A stretch of 64,000 bases of DNA from JACCYJ01 sp038198775 (GTDB lineage Bacteria; Actinomycetota; Actinomycetes; Propionibacteriales; Nocardioidaceae), in contig JBBPZV010000044.1 of the NCBI GenBank assembly GCA_038198775.1, positions 124,001 through 188,000 on the forward strand, read 5' to 3'. Positions 1-8,579 of this stretch are shown here, piece after piece. A program made the position numbers and the translations under genes. Position 1 is the stretch's first letter, and each line of letters starts with the position of its first letter. The notes under the pieces were generated by a model. It was not told where the DNA came from and did no database searches. It saw only the letters and a list, made by a program, of their open reading frames with translations.

Positions 1-327
1 GAGGACCGTGCGCTGGCCGTGCTCGACGTGTTCAAGGACAAGCTCGTCAAGCGCGGCACCTCGCTCAAGGCCCTGGAGGCCGCCGAGCCGCGTTCCTCGG
101 GCAAGGAGGTGAGGATCGCGGTGGAGCTGAGCCACGGGATCTCCCAGGAACAGGCCAAGAAGGTGAGCAAGCTGATCCGCGACGACGGGCCGAAGGGCGT
201 CAAGGTCGCCGTGCAGGGCGACGAGCTGCGGGTCTCGAGCAAGAAGCGCGACGACCTGCAGGCCGTGATCGCACTGGTCAAGGGGGCCGATCTCGACTTC
301 GCGGTGCAGTTCGTCAACTACCGCTGA
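1..327 (+). CDS. yajQ: YajQ-family (DUF520) nucleotide-binding protein, 5'-truncated
   Basis: Only the last 108 residues are in the window; the frame is open from base 1, so the gene begins to the left. The family is usually about 160 residues, so roughly a third is missing. The visible part carries the C-terminal half of the two-ferredoxin-fold YajQ domain, with the family-type segments ISQEQAKKVSKLIRD, KGVKVAVQGDELRVSSKKRDDLQ and the terminal LDFAVQFVNYR. YajQ proteins bind nucleotides or RNA, and some bind cyclic di-GMP; the role in actinobacteria is not settled. The stop codon lies inside the oppositely oriented downstream gene, a 14-base tail-to-tail overlap. Confidence 0.9.
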   Translation, partial: EDRALAVLDVFKDKLVKRGTSLKALEAAEPRSSGKEVRIAVELSHGISQEQAKKVSKLIRDDGPKGVKVAVQGDELRVSSKKRDDLQAVIALVKGADLDFAVQFVNYR

Positions 328-961
328 GCTGACTCGGCGCCGAACGTGCCGAGCCGCCCGACTCGGACGGTCGGCTCAGCAGGGCCTGCACCCGCTCCAC
401 CGCATCAGCGGCGAGCTCGACGTTGCGCATGGAGCGCCGGACCAGGTCCTCGTCGCACCCCCCGATTCGCACGTTGAGGGCGACCAGGCAAGCGGCGGAA
501 CGTGCGGCGGCGGCCGCCAGCTGCACGCCGGTGGCGGCGTCACCGCGCAGCCGCGGGTTGCCGTCGCTGACCAGGATCGCGCCGGCGCCGGCGACTGCCG
601 CGCCGGCGGCACTGACCTGCAGTGGGACCTCCGCGGCCCGCTGCAGCGCCAGCCGTAACCGCTTCCGCCGGTCGGCGGGGGCGGCGCCGTGTGTGGTCTG
701 GTACGCCGCGATCACCGCGCGGTATGCCCTCGCGTCTTCGTCGGCGAGCCGGGTGGCCCGGTGCCGCCACCGCTCGGCGTCCTCGACCACCAGCTCACCG
801 CCCGCGAGGCGGCCGACCGAATAGCGCGCGGCCATCGCCACCAGCCCGGCGGCGAGGGAGACCGTCACCGCCGCGACGGCCCCACCTCCCGGTGCGGGCT
901 CGCGCGCCGCGACCAGGTCGAGGAACGCGTCGAGGCGCTGCTCGGTGAAGGAGGTGGCCAT
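314..961 (-). CDS. Cyclodeaminase/cyclohydrolase family protein (FTCD-like, methenyl-THF cyclohydrolase)
   Basis: A 215-residue protein of the formiminotransferase-cyclodeaminase C-terminal family, here as a stand-alone domain of typical length. The N-terminal FLDLVAAREPAPGGGAVAA is the conserved family signature, and much of the rest is Ala-rich helix. Stand-alone members such as clostridial FchA interconvert 5,10-methenyl-THF and 10-formyl-THF. Its position directly behind formate-THF ligase (11 bases apart) supports cyclohydrolase activity rather than histidine degradation: no formiminotransferase or hut gene is nearby. It is the last gene of the ten-gene methyl-catabolism operon, and its 3' end overlaps yajQ tail to tail. 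The exact substrate is inferred from context. Confidence 0.85.
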   Translation of the reverse strand: MATSFTEQRLDAFLDLVAAREPAPGGGAVAAVTVSLAAGLVAMAARYSVGRLAGGELVVEDAERWRHRATRLADEDARAYRAVIAAYQTTHGAAPADRRKRLRLALQRAAEVPLQVSAAGAAVAGAGAILVSDGNPRLRGDAATGVQLAAAAARSAACLVALNVRIGGCDEDLVRRSMRNVELAADAVERVQALLSRPSESGGSARSAPSQLSGS

Positions 962-972
962 CGCGATCCGCC

Positions 973-2667
973 TCAGAACAGCCCGACCGTCTGGTCGAGC
1001 TCGTCGAGGTCGACGTGAGCCGCGGCGGGGTCCGAACCCAGGCCGGGCATGGTGCGCATGTCCCCGCAGATCGGATAGACGAAGCCGGCGCCCGCCGAGG
1101 CGCGCACCTCCCGGACCGGCAGCGTCCAGCCGGTCGGGGCACCCTTGCGGGTCGGGTCGGACGAGATCGACAGGTGGGTCTTGGCGATGCAGACCGGGAG
1201 GTTGCCGAAGCCGGCCCGCTCGTACGTGTCGAGCGCCCGGGAGGCGGCCGCGGAGTACTCCACGCCGGCGGCTCCGTAGACCCGGCCGGCCACCGCCTCG
1301 ATCTTCTCCCGAAGGCTCGCCTCGTCGGGGTAGAGCAGTCGGAACCGCGACGGTTCGTCCGCGGCCTCCGCGACCGCCTCGGCCAGCTCGATCGCTCCCT
1401 GCCCGCCCTGGGCGAAGTGGGTGGAGACGGCACACCGCGCGCCCGCGCCCTCGGCGATCTCCCGGACGGCGTCGTGCTCGCTGGCGTGGTCCGTCGGGAA
1501 GGAGTTGACCGCCACCACCGGGGAGACGCCGTGCAGTCGGACGTTCTCGATCTGCTTGACGAGGTTGGCCGCACCGGCGCTGACGTGGTCGGGGTTCTCT
1601 GCCAGCAGCTCGGGGGGCAGCGGCTTGCCGGCAACGATGCGGTACTTGCCGGAGTGTGCCTTGAGCGCCCGGACGGTGGCGACCACGACCGCGGCATCGG
1701 GTGCCTCCCCGGAGGCACGGCACTTGATGTTGAAGAAGCGTTCGGCTCCCATGTCCGCTCCGAACCCCGCCTCGGTGACCACGAAGTCCCCGCACCGCAG
1801 CGCGATGAGATCGGCCAGCACCGAGGAGTTCCCCGTCGCGATGTTGCCGAAGGGTCCGCAGTGCACGATCGCGGGTGTGTTCTCCACGGTCTGCAACAGG
1901 TTCGGCTTGATCGCCTCCCGCAGCAGCACCGTCATGGCACCGGCGCAGTCCAGCTGCTCGGCCGTGACCGGCTCGCCGTCCCCGGTGTAGCCGACCACGA
2001 TCCGGCCCAGCCGCTCGCGCAGGTCGCGCAACGAGGTCGTCAGCGCCAACGCGGCCATCACCTCCGAGGCCGCGGTGATGTCGAATCCCGTCTCCCGCGG
2101 CACCCCGTCGCCGCGACCCCCGAGCCCGATGACGATGTTGCGCAGCGCGCGGTCGTTGACGTCCAGAACCCGGCGCCAGGTGATGCTGTGGGGGTCGATA
2201 CCGAGGCCGTTGCCCCGGTAGAGATGGTTGTCGAGCATGGCGCTCAGCAGGTTGTGCGCGGCGGTCACCGCGTGCATGTCGCCGGTCAGGTGGAGGTTCA
2301 GCTTCTCCATCGGGACCACCTGGCTGTAGCCCCCGCCGGCGGCTCCGCCCTTGATGCCGAGCGCGGGGCCCATGGACGCCTGCCGGATCGTGACGATCGC
2401 TCGCTTGCCGAGGTGGCGCATGGCCTGACCGAGCCCGACGGTGGTCGTGGTCTTGCCCTCGCCGAGCGGCGTCGGCGTGACCGCGGTGACCACGACGTAC
2501 TTGGCCCGCGGCGCGTCGGTCAGCTCCGACATCGCGCCGAGGCTGATCTTCATGACGTCACGGCCGTACGGCTCGAGCAGGTGGCTGCCTAGCCCCATCT
2601 CGTTGGCGATGTCCTCGATGGGCTTTCGCGGTGCGTTGCGAGCGATCTCGAGATTGCTGGGGAACAC
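973..2667 (-). CDS. fhs: Formate--tetrahydrofolate ligase
   Basis: A 564-residue protein matching full-length Fhs (about 555-560). The ATP-binding P-loop TPTPLGEGKTT is at about residues 64-74, followed by GLGQAMRHLGK, RQASMGPALGIKGGAAGGGYSQV and LTGDMHAVTAAHNLLSA, all strongly conserved. It catalyses formate + ATP + THF to 10-formyl-THF + ADP + Pi and is reversible. After methyl oxidation it would run toward formate and ATP. The GTG start at 2667 is chosen because GAGGAG sits about seven bases upstream and the start follows the soxG stop by one base. Placed between sarcosine oxidase and a cyclohydrolase, it belongs to one-carbon disposal from demethylation. Confidence 0.97.
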   Translation of the reverse strand: MFPSNLEIARNAPRKPIEDIANEMGLGSHLLEPYGRDVMKISLGAMSELTDAPRAKYVVVTAVTPTPLGEGKTTTTVGLGQAMRHLGKRAIVTIRQASMGPALGIKGGAAGGGYSQVVPMEKLNLHLTGDMHAVTAAHNLLSAMLDNHLYRGNGLGIDPHSITWRRVLDVNDRALRNIVIGLGGRGDGVPRETGFDITAASEVMAALALTTSLRDLRERLGRIVVGYTGDGEPVTAEQLDCAGAMTVLLREAIKPNLLQTVENTPAIVHCGPFGNIATGNSSVLADLIALRCGDFVVTEAGFGADMGAERFFNIKCRASGEAPDAAVVVATVRALKAHSGKYRIVAGKPLPPELLAENPDHVSAGAANLVKQIENVRLHGVSPVVAVNSFPTDHASEHDAVREIAEGAGARCAVSTHFAQGGQGAIELAEAVAEAADEPSRFRLLYPDEASLREKIEAVAGRVYGAAGVEYSAAASRALDTYERAGFGNLPVCIAKTHLSISSDPTRKGAPTGWTLPVREVRASAGAGFVYPICGDMRTMPGLGSDPAAAHVDLDELDQTVGLF

Positions 2668-2668
2668 G

Positions 2669-3334
2669 TCAGGTCTCCTCGCTGTCAGGGAAGCTGAAAC
2701 CGTCGACCTCGATGCCGAACTCGGCTCCGGCGTCGAGCAGGCAGTCGAACAGGTACTGCCCGGACGAGCGTTCGCAGTGCATGAGATAGGACCGCACGCC
2801 GCCCAGGTCATCGCGGACGACGTCCGTCGCCAGCCCGGCCACGGCGGTGCGGAAGGCGGCGCCGTCGGGGCACGCGGAGGCGCTCACGTCGACCGCCGTC
2901 TCCTTGGCCAAGACGTCGGCCGAGCGGTCACCGGTGAGGCGGACCAGTGCCCGACCGTGGGTCAGGTCCACCACCGTCACCAGCTCCTCGGGTGCCCCGG
3001 CGGCGGTGGAGTCCAGACGGGTCCGGAGCGCCTCCTGGGATCCGGGCGGTGCCAGCGCCAGCCACTCTCCCGGCCCGCCGCCGACGACCAGCACCGTCGT
3101 CGCCTCGTCCCCGACGGTCCACGCCTGGCGCGCGCTGCGGCCGAACGGCACGTCGAGGTCCCGAGCGGCGGCGCCGTCCGCGGGTGCCTTGAGCGCCACC
3201 TTCGCCATCGGGCTGCAGTCGGTGACCAGCAGGGCAGCGTCGCTGCGGCGCCCACTGACCGCCCACCCGGCGACGACGACCTCCGGGGCCGCCGGGGTGA
3301 TGGGGCTCCGCGCCACCGCGGCAGCTTCAGCCAC
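2669..3334 (-). CDS. soxG: Sarcosine oxidase gamma subunit
   Basis: A 221-residue protein in the position of the smallest folate-fold subunit of heterotetrameric sarcosine oxidase, directly after soxA (8-base overlap). Sequence such as VTVVDLTHGRALVRLTGDRSADVLAKETAVDV and FRTAVAGLATDVV fits the SoxG family, which resembles the T-protein fold without full catalytic residues. It stabilises the alpha-beta-gamma-delta complex. The GTG at 3334 is chosen because it overlaps the soxA stop; a longer frame exists but would lie inside soxA. The family is weakly conserved, so the call leans on gene order as much as on sequence. Confidence 0.85.
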   Translation of the reverse strand: MAEAAAVARSPITPAAPEVVVAGWAVSGRRSDAALLVTDCSPMAKVALKAPADGAAARDLDVPFGRSARQAWTVGDEATTVLVVGGGPGEWLALAPPGSQEALRTRLDSTAAGAPEELVTVVDLTHGRALVRLTGDRSADVLAKETAVDVSASACPDGAAFRTAVAGLATDVVRDDLGGVRSYLMHCERSSGQYLFDCLLDAGAEFGIEVDGFSFPDSEET

Positions 3335-6119
3335 GCAACCTGACCCCCTCGGGATCGACCGCCGCCAGGTTCTCGGCCACGACCGCTGGCTCGGAACGGC
3401 CGTCGGGCAGCCGTACCGTGACCTCGGTTCCCGGTGTGGCGAGCCGGGCCGCGACCTGGCCGAGACAGATGCCACACCGCAGGGTCGGTGACCAGCGGCT
3501 GGAGGTCACCCGGCCGCAAACCTCCCCGCCCCTGCCGACGAGCTGGCAGCCCTCATCGGGAACCACGGTGTCATTACGCAGGACCAGGCGCACCAGGCGG
3601 GGGTGGCCGCCGTCCTGCGACTGCCACAACAGCTCGCTGCGGCCGACGAAGTCGAGCTTGTCGAGCCGGATGAGGCCGTCGAGCCCGGCGCTGAACCCCC
3701 CGGTGAGGCCGTCGGTGTCCTGGCCCACGATGAGATGGCCCTTCTCCAGCCGCAGGATACGCTGCGCCTCGATCCCGACCGCCCGCACGCCCAGATCACC
3801 TCCGGCCCCCAGCAGCCGCTCCCACACGTGCAACCCGTAGCCGGCGGGGACGTGCAGCTCGTAGCTGAGCTCGCCGGTGAAACCGATGCGCCAGAGCACA
3901 CACCCGGCGACCCCGGCGACCCGTCCGGTGCGGACCTGCATGTAGCCGAAGGTCTCCGGGTCCAGCTCCACGTCGTCGACGACACGGGCGACCAGCTCCC
4001 GCGCCCGCGGCCCCGCGACGTTGATGCTGGCGTACGACGTCGTCACCGGCGTGACGTGCACCCGCCAGGATGGGTGCTCGGTCTGCAGCCAGCTCTCGAC
4101 CCACTCCCAGACCGCGGCCGCACCAGATGAGGTCGTGGTCATCAGGTAGTGCTCATCACCGAGGCGCGCGGTCACGCCGTCGTCGAACACCACCCCGTCC
4201 TCGGCGCACATCACGCCGTACCGAACCCGGCCGACCGCCAGCTTGGACCACCTGTTCACGTACACGAGGTTGAGCAACGACGGCACGTCCGGCCCGCGCA
4301 GGTCGAGCTTGCCGATCGGGGTGACGTCGATGATGCCGACGCGCTCCCGCACCGCGCCGACCTCCGCCGCCGGGTCGCCGTAGTGGTCGGGTCGGACCCA
4401 GGCGCCCGCCACGAGCGGCACGGCGCCATGGGCTGCGTGCCAGGGTTGCATCGGGGAGTAGCGGACCGGCTCTCGGTGACGCCCGGCCAGCGCTCCCAAC
4501 GTCACCGGTGCGTACGGCGGGCGCCATGTGGTGGTTCCGGTCTGCGCGATCGTCCGTCCCGTCGCCTCGGCCAAGATTGCGACCACGTTGACGGTCTCGA
4601 GCTTGCCCTGCGTGGGGCCCATGGTCGCCGTCGTGTATCGCTTCGCGAGCTCGGGAACCGAGTACCCCTCCGCCACCGCGGTCAGCAGGTCCTTGGACGA
4701 GACGTCCTCGCAGAAGTCGACGATCCCGTGGGTGCGGCCGTGGAAGAGCTCCGGGTGCGAGTCGACGGGCAGCTTCGGGACCCGCACCGCCGTGGTGCCG
4801 AAGCCGGCCCGCCGGGCGGCCTCCCGACCGACGGCGCCGGCGTGCGCGGTCAGCTCGTCGACCGTCCCGTCACCGACGACGCCCCCGGCCGGGAGCACGT
4901 CGCCGGAGAGCCGGGAGACGTCGGGGAAGTAGCGGGCCGCCCTGGGGTCGTACGCGGGCACGTCACCGGCCATGGTGAGCAGGCTGGCCGGGTTGGTCCA
5001 CCCCACCGCGGTGACGAGCAGGTCGCAGTCGAACCGGCGGCCGCCGGGCAGCTCCACAGCCCGCAGCCCGCTGCGCCCGATTGCCCGCACCACGTCACCC
5101 CCACGGCGCGCGTCCTCCACGTGCACGACGTCCACCCCCGCGCGTTCCAGGTCGCAGACAGCCGCGTCACCCTGCGGGTTCGCGCTCAGCACGACGGCAC
5201 GCTGCCCAGGCTTGACCGCATAGAGGTTGATGAGCCGCCGGACCGCCGTGGACAGCATCACCCCCGGTGCGTCGTTCCCGGCGAAGACGTACGGACGCTC
5301 GAGCAGTCCCGGCGCAACCACCAGCGTCTTGGGTCGTGCCTTGATCAGCCGCTCGTGCACGTGCGCCAGCCCCCGCTGGACCACCGCGACCTCGTTGTGG
5401 TCGTAGCGGCCCACGACCACGGCGTCGGTCAGCACCTCGACGGAGGCGGCGTCGACGCGTTGTCGCAGCTCCGCCAGTGCCGCCAGGTCGGCCTTGTCAC
5501 CCCACCGTAGGTGGCCGCCGAGGGCGTGCTCCTCCTCGACCAGCATCACGCTCGCGCCGGTCTCCGCGGCGGCCACGGCGGCGGCCATGCCCGCAGGGCC
5601 ACCGCCCGCCACCAGGACATCGGGGTGGGCGTGGCGCGAGTCGTACGCGCCCAGCCGCTCCTGCGGCGGGTGGGGGGACACGACCCCGCCGTGCGAGAAG
5701 CGTCGCAGCACCCGTTCGTAGCTCGGCCAGAGCCGCTGCGGCGCGATGAACGTCTTGTAGTAGAAGCCGGCCGGGAGGAACCTGCCCACCAGCTCGTTGG
5801 CGGCTTTGACGTCGAAGCGCAGGGAGGGCCAGGTGTCCTGCGAGCGCACCTGCATGCCCTCCTCCACGAGGCGATGGGCGGCGCGGACGTTGGGTTCGTC
5901 CCCCACCTGCACGATGCAGCCGGGATCGGTGAACGCCGCGGTCAGCACGCCGCGCGGGCGGTGGTACTTGAAGCTGCGGGAGAAGACCCGCTCGCCGCTC
6001 GCGGCGAGAGCGGAGACGATCGTGTCGCCCCCGTGGGCCGGATAGGCCCGACCGTTCCAGCGCAACGACAGCGCTGCTGCTCGGTCGATCACCTCACCGG
6101 CCTGCGGGTCCAGGCGCAT
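3327..6119 (-). CDS. soxA: Sarcosine oxidase alpha subunit
   Basis: A 930-residue alpha subunit. The N-terminus (about 1-100) is the ferredoxin-like fold typical of SoxA. A dinucleotide-binding motif AGGGPAG is at 171-177 in a flavin oxidoreductase-like domain that binds NAD+. From about residue 560 a GcvT-type aminomethyltransferase domain follows (YSPMQPWHAAHGA through FVGRSELLWQ). In known TSOX enzymes this half transfers the methylene group from oxidised sarcosine to THF, giving 5,10-methylene-THF. The ATG at 6119 forms a TGATG junction with soxD. Substrate could be sarcosine or a related N-methyl amino acid; the fused folate domain and the folate genes alongside support THF coupling. Confidence 0.96.
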   Translation of the reverse strand: MRLDPQAGEVIDRAAALSLRWNGRAYPAHGGDTIVSALAASGERVFSRSFKYHRPRGVLTAAFTDPGCIVQVGDEPNVRAAHRLVEEGMQVRSQDTWPSLRFDVKAANELVGRFLPAGFYYKTFIAPQRLWPSYERVLRRFSHGGVVSPHPPQERLGAYDSRHAHPDVLVAGGGPAGMAAAVAAAETGASVMLVEEEHALGGHLRWGDKADLAALAELRQRVDAASVEVLTDAVVVGRYDHNEVAVVQRGLAHVHERLIKARPKTLVVAPGLLERPYVFAGNDAPGVMLSTAVRRLINLYAVKPGQRAVVLSANPQGDAAVCDLERAGVDVVHVEDARRGGDVVRAIGRSGLRAVELPGGRRFDCDLLVTAVGWTNPASLLTMAGDVPAYDPRAARYFPDVSRLSGDVLPAGGVVGDGTVDELTAHAGAVGREAARRAGFGTTAVRVPKLPVDSHPELFHGRTHGIVDFCEDVSSKDLLTAVAEGYSVPELAKRYTTATMGPTQGKLETVNVVAILAEATGRTIAQTGTTTWRPPYAPVTLGALAGRHREPVRYSPMQPWHAAHGAVPLVAGAWVRPDHYGDPAAEVGAVRERVGIIDVTPIGKLDLRGPDVPSLLNLVYVNRWSKLAVGRVRYGVMCAEDGVVFDDGVTARLGDEHYLMTTTSSGAAAVWEWVESWLQTEHPSWRVHVTPVTTSYASINVAGPRARELVARVVDDVELDPETFGYMQVRTGRVAGVAGCVLWRIGFTGELSYELHVPAGYGLHVWERLLGAGGDLGVRAVGIEAQRILRLEKGHLIVGQDTDGLTGGFSAGLDGLIRLDKLDFVGRSELLWQSQDGGHPRLVRLVLRNDTVVPDEGCQLVGRGGEVCGRVTSSRWSPTLRCGICLGQVAARLATPGTEVTVRLPDGRSEPAVVAENLAAVDPEGVRLRG

Positions 6120-6367
6120 CACGGCCCGTCCCCGATCGCTACCTCGTTGGTCAAGGTGTTCCGGCGCAGGCTCAGGTACCGGCGGCATCCCATGCGGTGA
6201 TACCACCGCTCGGTGGTCCAGCCGGCGACGTTGGCGCGAAGGTAGAGGTAGTCGCGCCACTGTTGGCGGGTGGCGGTCTCGGGGTCGGGGCGTCGGGTCC
6301 CCTCGCCGACGTAACGGAACTCGCCGGCGTCGCGGTGGCCGCACCATGGGCAGGGAAGCAAGATCAC
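6119..6367 (-). CDS. soxD: Sarcosine oxidase delta subunit
   Basis: An 82-residue protein starting MILLPCPWCGHRD, the zinc-binding CPxCG opening typical of SoxD (two Cys at residues 6 and 9, with His and Cys further on in WYHRMGCRRYLSLRRNT). Length is slightly below the usual 90-100. SoxD binds structural zinc and packs against the alpha subunit. It starts with GTG at 6367, lies eight bases after soxB and shares one base with the soxA start. The B-D-A-G order is the canonical heterotetrameric sarcosine oxidase operon. Confidence 0.95.
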   Translation of the reverse strand: MILLPCPWCGHRDAGEFRYVGEGTRRPDPETATRQQWRDYLYLRANVAGWTTERWYHRMGCRRYLSLRRNTLTNEVAIGDGP

Positions 6368-6375
6368 GTGGCGTC

Positions 6376-7671
6376 CTAGTGGCCGACCGCCGCCGCGCCC
6401 TTTTCCCCCACCAGCGCGCCCGCGGCGAACCGGTCGAGGCCGAACGCGGAGATGAGCTGGGGGGTCTCACCGGTGGCGACGCACTCGGCCATCGCCTCAC
6501 CGGCGACCGGGCCCGCCTTGAAGCCGTACGTGCCCCAGCCGACGTCGACGAGGAAGCCGTCGACATCGGTCCGGCCCATGATCGGCGCGAAGTCGGGTGT
6601 CATGTCGCACAGCCCGGCCCACTGGCGGAGCAGGCGCAGCGTCGACAGCGAGGGCATCAGCTGGAGGACGTGGGTGGCCAGGCCCTCGATGAACTCCAGT
6701 GACCCGCGCGTGGAGTACGACGCGAACGGGTCGACGCTCGCCCCGAACACCAGCTCGCCGCGGTCGGTCTGGCTGACGTACACGTGCAGGGTCCCGGAGA
6801 CGACGACGGTGTCCAGGAACGGCCGGACGGGCTCGGTGACCGCGGCCTGCAGCGGGAACGTCTGCACCGGCAACCGAACCCCGGCCAAGTCGGAGACCAA
6901 CGACGACCAGCCGGCGGTGGCGTTGAGCACCACGGTGGTCGCGATCGGCCCGCGGCTGGTACGGACACCGGTGACCCGACCACCGACCACGTCGATGCCG
7001 GTGACCTCGGTGTCCTGGTGGATGTGCACGCCCATCGCGTCCGCCGCCCGCGCGTAGCCCCAGACCACCGCGTCGTGACGGATGATGCCCCCCGGCGGGT
7101 GGTACAGCGCGCCGAGGATCGGGTAACGGGCCCGGTCGGAGACGTCGAGGAACGGCACCAGACCCTTGACCTCGGCGGGCCCGACGATCTCCGAGTCGAC
7201 GCGGCACGCCTTGTTGACCTCGGCCCGCCACCTCATCGTCCGCAACGAGGAGTCGCTGTGGGCGAGCGTGAGGTGGCCCCGCCGGGAGAACATCACGTTG
7301 TAGTTCAGCTCGGCGGCGAGTCGCCGGTACAGCGTCAGCGAACGGTCGTAGAAGCGGACGCCTTCTGGGGTCAGGTAGTTGGAACGCAAGATCGCGGTGT
7401 TGCGGCCCGATCCACCGCTGCCGAGGTAGCTCTTCTCGACGACCGCGACGTTAGTGATGCCGTGGTTGCGCGCCAGGTAGTACGCGGTCGCGAGACCGTG
7501 CACCCCGCCGCCCACGATCACGACGTCGTAGCCGCGGGCGAGCTCGGGCGTCTGCCAGGCGGGCGGCCAGGCACGGTTGGTGATCCCGTGCCGCAGCAGC
7601 GCGACGGCGGAGTAACCACCAGGACGTAGGCGGTCGCGCCAGCGAGCGTCACGCATGCCCGGTTCGCTCAC
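6376..7671 (-). CDS. soxB: Sarcosine oxidase beta subunit (FAD/FMN oxidoreductase)
   Basis: A 431-residue flavoprotein with the DAO-type FAD motif VVIVGGGVHGLATAYYLA (GGGVHG at 54-59). The segments NTAILRSNYLTPEG, PPGGIIRHDAVVWGYARAA and the C-terminal GWGTYGFKAGPVAGEAMAE are typical of SoxB. The beta subunit oxidises the N-methyl amine with covalent FMN and noncovalent FAD, producing H2O2 and an imine that is handed to SoxA. The GTG at 7671 gives a 23-base overlap with the upstream reductase gene; an ATG at 7656 would reduce this to eight bases, and neither has a strong ribosome-binding site. It is one of two DAO-family oxidoreductases in the same operon. Confidence 0.96.
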   Translation of the reverse strand: MSEPGMRDARWRDRLRPGGYSAVALLRHGITNRAWPPAWQTPELARGYDVVIVGGGVHGLATAYYLARNHGITNVAVVEKSYLGSGGSGRNTAILRSNYLTPEGVRFYDRSLTLYRRLAAELNYNVMFSRRGHLTLAHSDSSLRTMRWRAEVNKACRVDSEIVGPAEVKGLVPFLDVSDRARYPILGALYHPPGGIIRHDAVVWGYARAADAMGVHIHQDTEVTGIDVVGGRVTGVRTSRGPIATTVVLNATAGWSSLVSDLAGVRLPVQTFPLQAAVTEPVRPFLDTVVVSGTLHVYVSQTDRGELVFGASVDPFASYSTRGSLEFIEGLATHVLQLMPSLSTLRLLRQWAGLCDMTPDFAPIMGRTDVDGFLVDVGWGTYGFKAGPVAGEAMAECVATGETPQLISAFGLDRFAAGALVGEKGAAAVGH

Positions 7672-8575
7672 GTGTCAGGCGGCTCAGCGCCCGCCGCCGC
7701 CATCGTTCGGTGGCGGCGACGTCGCCCAACGTATAGATGTGCAGCCCCGCCATTCCCCGGGTCGGGTCGGCCAGGTCGTCACCGAGCCCCCCGACGAGGC
7801 GGTCCGGGCGGTAGCCACCGGGCGCAGCCAGTCGCACCAGCCCGAAGCGGTGCTTGCGCAGGAACCGCGCGGACGGGCCGACCCCGATGCGAGCCACGAT
7901 CCCCAACAGCTTGCGCCGGTCCACGGCACCGGCGACACCCACGTGCAGCGGCAGCTGGACGCCGAGCCGACGGACTCCGGTGAGCCAGTTCGAGACGCTC
8001 CCGGAATCGAAGCACAGCTGGCTCACGAGGTAGCTGGCCATCGGCTCCTTCGCCTGCAGCGCGGCGGAGAGATCCGCGTCGGCGACGAGCGGGTGCCCCT
8101 CGGGGTAGCCCGCGATCCCGACGCGTCCCATTGCGGGTGCGCGCCCGCTCCGCACCAGCGCCCGCCAGGCCTGCAACAACCCCGCGGCGTCACCGAAGGC
8201 TCCCACCGGTCGCTGACCGTCTCCGCCGACGACGAACACGTCTTGGACGCCGACAGCGGCGAGCCGGTGCAGGATGTCGGCCAGCTGAGCCTCGTCCGCG
8301 ACAAGCCGGGCCGCCAGGTGGGGCACTGTTGCGTACCCGGCCCCTGCCAGGGCCGCGGTGAGGTCCAGGGTGGGCTGCAGACCCCGGCGCGGTGAGGCGG
8401 TGACCGTGACGGGGAGGTCTCGAGGCACGTGCTCCTCGACCTGGTGCAGCGTGCCGGGCAGCGGGAGGACCTCGAGGCGAGGCCGGCTCAAGGCCGCGAC
8501 CAGCGCGTCACGGGCGCGCTGCCTGCCCCCTCCCGCGGGAGCGCAGCCTGCCGGGGTAATGGTGGATTCTCGCAT
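7649..8575 (-). CDS. Methylenetetrahydrofolate reductase-family protein (divergent MetF)
   Basis: A 308-residue TIM-barrel flavoprotein-like sequence. The C-terminal half has the MTHFR-type string MASYLVSQLCFDSGSVSNWL, then LPLHVGVAGAVDRRKLL and ARIGVGPSARFLRKHR, and ends with GLHIYTLGDVAATERWRRR. The core GVAGYPEGHP-like motif is present as GIAGYPEGHPLV. MetF normally reduces 5,10-methylene-THF to 5-methyl-THF; in demethylation clusters homologues are thought to oxidise methyl-THF instead. The ATG at 8575 is four bases after the upstream methyltransferase stop. Its place between a methyltransferase and sarcosine oxidase argues for a catabolic paralogue rather than the housekeeping enzyme; the direction of reaction is inference. 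Confidence 0.8.
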   Translation of the reverse strand: MRESTITPAGCAPAGGGRQRARDALVAALSRPRLEVLPLPGTLHQVEEHVPRDLPVTVTASPRRGLQPTLDLTAALAGAGYATVPHLAARLVADEAQLADILHRLAAVGVQDVFVVGGDGQRPVGAFGDAAGLLQAWRALVRSGRAPAMGRVGIAGYPEGHPLVADADLSAALQAKEPMASYLVSQLCFDSGSVSNWLTGVRRLGVQLPLHVGVAGAVDRRKLLGIVARIGVGPSARFLRKHRFGLVRLAAPGGYRPDRLVGGLGDDLADPTRGMAGLHIYTLGDVAATERWRRRALSRLTRERTGHA

Positions 8576-8579
8576 CGGC

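Noticed and set aside
1015..2592. Long plus-strand open frame opposite fhs
   Set aside because: Arg/Gly/Asp-rich shadow caused by high GC; the opposite strand encodes unmistakable formate-THF ligase.
6120..6566. N-terminal extension of SoxA into soxD and soxB
   Set aside because: The extension has no family similarity and overlaps two real genes; the ATG at 6119 gives the standard start and a TGATG junction.
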